From CBDDBU01 sp965226045 (lineage in GTDB: Bacteria > Pseudomonadota > Alphaproteobacteria > VGEJ01), in NCBI GenBank assembly GCA_965226045.1, contig CBDDBU010000025.1, positions 111,880 to 175,879 on the forward strand: a stretch of DNA of 64,000 nt, written 5' to 3'. The notes under the pieces are model-generated. The model was not told the origin of the DNA and did no database searches. It worked only from the letters and a program-made list of their open reading frames with translations. The stretch's first letter is position 1, and every line of letters begins with the position of its first letter. Both the position numbers and the translations under genes were made by a program. Below are positions 60,859 to 64,000 of the stretch, one piece after another.

Positions 60859-62403
60859 TCAGGCGGAATTGGAACTCGCGGAAGCGTCTTGAGCCTCGCC
60901 CTCATCCGCTGGCGGGTCCGCCTCTTCGCTCTTTTTGGTCTTGCGCGGCGCCCGGGCTGTCTTGGTTGCGGCCTTTTTGGCCGCCGGCTTCTTGGCTGCC
61001 GGCTTTTTGCTGGCGGCCTTCTTCATGCCGGCCCCGGGGGTAGCGGTCTCCCCCTCGTCGTCCCCATCGGCTCCGGCAGCGGCGTCATCGGGGTCGTTGA
61101 GCAATTCATCGAGAGGGACCGAGCGGTCGCTGATCGTGGCCATCTCGAATATGAAATCGACGACCTTGTCCTCGAAGATCGGCGCCTGAAGCTGGGCGGC
61201 CGCCGACGGATTGCTGCGAAAATATTCGAAGGCCCGCTGCTGCTGCTCGCCCGGCAGCTGGCGGGCGCGCTCGGCGATCGCCCGATTCAACTCGTCCTGC
61301 TGAACCTCGATGTTGTTGCGCTGTCCGATCTCCGCCAACAGAAGCCCGAGGCGCACGCGACGCTCGGCGATAGAGCGAAACTCGGTCTTCAAGTCGTCGT
61401 CGGTGCGCCCTTCCAGATCGGGATCGGGGTGCCCATGCTCGCGATCGTGCTCGACCTGTTGCCAGATCGTCTCGAACTCCTGCTCGACCAGACCGGGCGG
61501 CAGCTCGAAGTCGTAGCGCTCGGCGAGCGCATCGAGCAAACGTCGCTTCAAACGCGCCCGCGCCAGCCCGGCATATTCTTTCTCCAGCTGCTCGCGAATC
61601 GCTCCGCGCAGATCATCGAGTGATTCGAGGCCAAGCTGGGTCGCCAGTTCATCATCGACGGTCACCGTCTCAGGGCGACGAATCTCGCGGACATCGACCT
61701 CGAAGACCGCATCCTTGCTGGCCAGCGCCTCCTGATATTTCTCTGGGAACGTGACCTCGACCCGAACATGGTCGCCGGCCTTCACACCGACCAGCTGCTC
61801 GGCGAAGCCCGGCACCAGATCGCTGTCGCCCAGCACCACCGTCATGTCTTCACCGGTGCCGCCGTCGAACGCTACGCCGTCGACCGTGCCCGCGAAATCG
61901 ACACGGAGTGCGTCGCCAGTCTCGCTCTCGTGGCCATCCCCGGTGGCGGTGAACCGCCTCTGCTGCTCGGCCAGGCGGCCCAGCTGCTCTTCAAGCGCGT
62001 CGCCGCCTACCTCGGCGTTGAGGCGCTCCAACTCAAGTGTCGAGAGGTCGCCCGGTTCGATCACCGGCAACACCTCGAGAGCGATGGTGTATTCGAGGTC
62101 GGCCCCTTCGTCGAAGCTGGTGAGCTCAACCTTGGGCTGCATCGCGGGTCGGAGATCACCGTCCTTGATGGCCTCCGACGCGCCGCTATTTAGCGCCTCC
62201 TGCACGACCTCGCCCAAGACAGACTTGCCGAAGCGCTGACGCAGCAGGGTGACCGGCACCTTGCCGGGCCGAAATCCCGGAAGCTGGACGGTCTGCTGCA
62301 TGCCAGCGAGGCGCTCCATTAACTTGCCCTCGATCTCGGCCGCGTCCATCACGACCTTGAACTCTCGCTTGAGGCCTTCGGCGCTGGTTTGGGTCACTTG
62401 CAT
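60859..62403 (-). CDS. tig: Trigger factor with a Lys/Ala-rich C-terminal tail
   Basis: Ribosome-associated chaperone and peptidyl-prolyl isomerase, 514 aa. The N-terminal ribosome-binding domain has the loop LPGFRPGKVPVTLLRQRFG near residue 40. The FKBP-type domain (about 150-245) follows, then the helical C-terminal chaperone domain. From about residue 460 comes a histone-H1-like tail of repeated KKPAAKKPAAKK type and then an acidic end, about 60 residues longer than E. coli Tig. Such tails could bind nucleic acid or rRNA; here that is only inference. Confidence 0.95.
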   Translation of the reverse strand: MQVTQTSAEGLKREFKVVMDAAEIEGKLMERLAGMQQTVQLPGFRPGKVPVTLLRQRFGKSVLGEVVQEALNSGASEAIKDGDLRPAMQPKVELTSFDEGADLEYTIALEVLPVIEPGDLSTLELERLNAEVGGDALEEQLGRLAEQQRRFTATGDGHESETGDALRVDFAGTVDGVAFDGGTGEDMTVVLGDSDLVPGFAEQLVGVKAGDHVRVEVTFPEKYQEALASKDAVFEVDVREIRRPETVTVDDELATQLGLESLDDLRGAIREQLEKEYAGLARARLKRRLLDALAERYDFELPPGLVEQEFETIWQQVEHDREHGHPDPDLEGRTDDDLKTEFRSIAERRVRLGLLLAEIGQRNNIEVQQDELNRAIAERARQLPGEQQQRAFEYFRSNPSAAAQLQAPIFEDKVVDFIFEMATISDRSVPLDELLNDPDDAAAGADGDDEGETATPGAGMKKAASKKPAAKKPAAKKAATKTARAPRKTKKSEEADPPADEGEAQDASASSNSA

Positions 62404-62452
62404 GCGTGTGGCTGCTCCAGTTGCGGCGGCACCGAGGGCAACCAGCGGGTGC

Positions 62453-62537
62453 TGGTGCGGGCGGAGGGATTCGAACCCCCATGACTTGCGTCACCAGATC
62501 CTAAATCTGGCGTGTCTACCAGTTCCACCACGCCCGC
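62453..62537 (-). tRNA. tRNA-Leu (TAG)
   Basis: 85 nt with encoded CCA and a long variable arm, as expected of tRNA-Leu. The acceptor stem GCGGGCG pairs with CGCCCGC, and the anticodon stem CCAGA/TCTGG encloses TTTAGGA, anticodon TAG. It lies just upstream of tig, the usual alphaproteobacterial position. Confidence 0.96.
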
Positions 62538-62634
62538 GCGGGCCAATTGAGCACCGCCCTTCGCGGGTGCCACTCTATAGCACACCAACTCCGAGCCGGC
62601 GCAAGCGCCGATGCCGGGCGGGAGATCGGCGGCC

Positions 62635-63999
62635 TCAGTCGCTCCCGAGGCAGGCGGCCGCGCAGGCATCGAGGATAGCGTCGGTGTCGATGCCGTAGAT
62701 CCGGTAGAGATCGGGAATGTCACCCGATTGTCCGAACCGGTCGACGCCGAGCGGGTGGACGCGATGGCGCGCGACCGCACCGAGCCACGACAACGCCGCC
62801 GGATGCGCATCCTGCACCGTGATGAGCGCGGCGCCCGGCGCAAGTCGCGATAGCAGCCGTTCAATCGCCGAGGGCGCGACCGACTCGCCGCGCGCTCGCG
62901 CGCCGAGGGCCGCGAGCCAACCCCTGTGTAAGCGTTCGAGCGACGGCACCGCCAGCAGCCCGGCCCCGGGGATATCCTCAAGGATGGCGCGGTGCGCGGC
63001 CTCGACCTCCGGCGCGACGGCGCCGCAATAGGCGAAAGCCACTTCAGCGTCAGCCGCTGGCGGGACTTGCCAGTAGCCGCCGTCCAGGATGCCCGTGCGC
63101 AAATCGTCATCGAGCTCGCGCTCGGGCTGATTGAGAGTGCGCGTCGAGAGACGGAGATACACCGACCCGCCCTCGTCGGCCTGCATGTGTTGAAAGCCCC
63201 AGCGCATGATCACGCCAAGCTCATCCACATATGCCGGCTCGAAAGCGGCGAGCTGGTCTTGGCCGAGGCCGATCAGTGGGGTGATTAGGGACTGGTGCGC
63301 GCCGCCCTCCGGCGCCAACGACACGCCCGACGGCGTCGCCACCACCATGAAGCGCGCGTCCTGATAGCAAGCATAGTTGAGGGCATCGAGGCCGCGCATG
63401 ATGAAAGGATCATAGAGCGTGCCGATCGGCAGCACGCGCGCGCCGAACAGCGGCCCGGCGAGGCCAAAGGCCGAGAGCAGCAAGAACAGGTTGTTCTCGG
63501 CGATGCCGAGCTCAATGTGCTGGCCTTGCTGCGACATCGCCCAGAGCTGAGCCGACACGACCTTTTCCTGGCGAAAGGTGTCCTCGCGGTCGTGGCGATC
63601 GAAGATGCCGCGCCGATTGACCCAGGCGCCAAGGTTGGTCGAGACCGTGACGTCGGGCGAAGCCGTGACGATACGATCGGCGAGCTCGCTGTCGCCCCGC
63701 GCCAGCTCGCTGAGAATCCGCCCGAAGGCCTCCTGGGTCGCCATTGCGGGCGCCTTGGGAACCGGCAACTTGGTCGGCACCGGCACGACGGGCGCCGCGA
63801 ATTTCCGCGCGCCACCTTGGGCAAACGGCGCCGCCGCGATAAATCGGCGCACGTCGTCTGTTCGCGCGCCAAGACCAGCCAAGGGCTCCCACTCCTCGCC
63901 CTTGGCGATGCCCTCCGCCTGTTGGTAGGTGGCCATCTGCTCGGGGCTCATAAGGCCGGCATGGTTGTCCTTGTGGCCCTCGAACGGCAGGCCCCGGCC
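62635..63999 (-). CDS. Transketolase / homodimeric pyruvate dehydrogenase E1-like protein, C-terminal part
   Basis: The 5' end lies beyond the window; 454 codons are present, ending at 62635. The visible part begins GRGLPFEGHKDNHAGLMSPEQ, then the pyrimidine-binding (PYR) domain with QHIELGIAENNLFLLLSAFG, including the conserved Glu that activates thiamine diphosphate. SGVSLAPEGGAHQSLITPL and a C-terminal transketolase domain with VHPLGVDRFGQSGDIPDLYR follow. It resembles AceE/transketolase-like COG2609 proteins; the true substrate cannot be told from this half. Confidence 0.8.
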   Translation of the reverse strand, partial: GRGLPFEGHKDNHAGLMSPEQMATYQQAEGIAKGEEWEPLAGLGARTDDVRRFIAAAPFAQGGARKFAAPVVPVPTKLPVPKAPAMATQEAFGRILSELARGDSELADRIVTASPDVTVSTNLGAWVNRRGIFDRHDREDTFRQEKVVSAQLWAMSQQGQHIELGIAENNLFLLLSAFGLAGPLFGARVLPIGTLYDPFIMRGLDALNYACYQDARFMVVATPSGVSLAPEGGAHQSLITPLIGLGQDQLAAFEPAYVDELGVIMRWGFQHMQADEGGSVYLRLSTRTLNQPERELDDDLRTGILDGGYWQVPPAADAEVAFAYCGAVAPEVEAAHRAILEDIPGAGLLAVPSLERLHRGWLAALGARARGESVAPSAIERLLSRLAPGAALITVQDAHPAALSWLGAVARHRVHPLGVDRFGQSGDIPDLYRIYGIDTDAILDACAAACLGSD

Positions 64000-64000
64000 C

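Overview
The window is GC-rich chromosomal DNA of an alphaproteobacterium, most like the Rhodospirillales. I infer this from gene order, not from any search. All housekeeping genes lie on the minus strand, so the operons read from right to left. The order tig-clpP-clpX-lon-hup-tRNA-Val-tRNA-Asp-nuoA...nuoN-birA-coaX-rnj-mce-DUF1467-proS-lolC-lolD-dnaE-rpsB-tsf-pyrH-frr-uppS-cdsA-dxr is a familiar alphaproteobacterial backbone.

Region 1 (1-16.6 kb) holds isoprenoid and CDP-diacylglycerol synthesis (dxr, uppS, cdsA), translation factors (frr, tsf, rpsB, proS), UMP kinase, the replicative polymerase dnaE, the lipoprotein-sorting transporter LolCD, methylmalonyl-CoA epimerase, RNase J, type III pantothenate kinase and biotin ligase. 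Region 2 (16.6-30.9 kb) is a complete 14-gene nuoA-N operon for proton-pumping NADH:quinone oxidoreductase (complex I). Region 4 (53.1-64 kb) holds hup, lon, clpX, clpP, tig, a tRNA-Leu and the end of a transketolase/pyruvate dehydrogenase E1-like gene. proS has an apparent one-base deletion near its start.

Region 3 (about 31-53 kb) splits the backbone between hup and nuoA and is a mobile-DNA accumulation zone. A 42-nt 3' fragment of tRNA-Asp (31862-31903) and an intact tRNA-Asp (45452-45529) lie in the same orientation and bound about 13.5 kb. That interval carries phage-like remnants: a lysozyme fragment and a repressor with an S24-like domain. This is the signature of an element that integrated into the tRNA 3' end and then decayed. 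Insertion sequences have piled into it. One IS256-family element interrupts a Sel1-repeat gene. A second IS256-family element is split by a truncated IS3-family element and an IS21-family element. Two IS1182-like copies, one IS630 and two identical IS66-family elements complete the set. Target duplications are legible for most of them and let the order of insertion be read.

The most unusual object is the 2431-bp IS66-family element, present in two apparently identical copies (41127-43557 and 53505-55935). It encodes a D12-class DNA adenine methyltransferase upstream of, and overlapping by 4 nt, a lone TnpC transposase. GATC sites lie near both ends. A mobile element that brings its own adenine methyltransferase, probably co-translated with its transposase, suggests methylation-controlled or self-marking transposition. 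This is a hypothesis.

Several apparent frameshifts fall in short homopolymers and there is a 22-G run, so some broken genes could be sequencing errors rather than biology.
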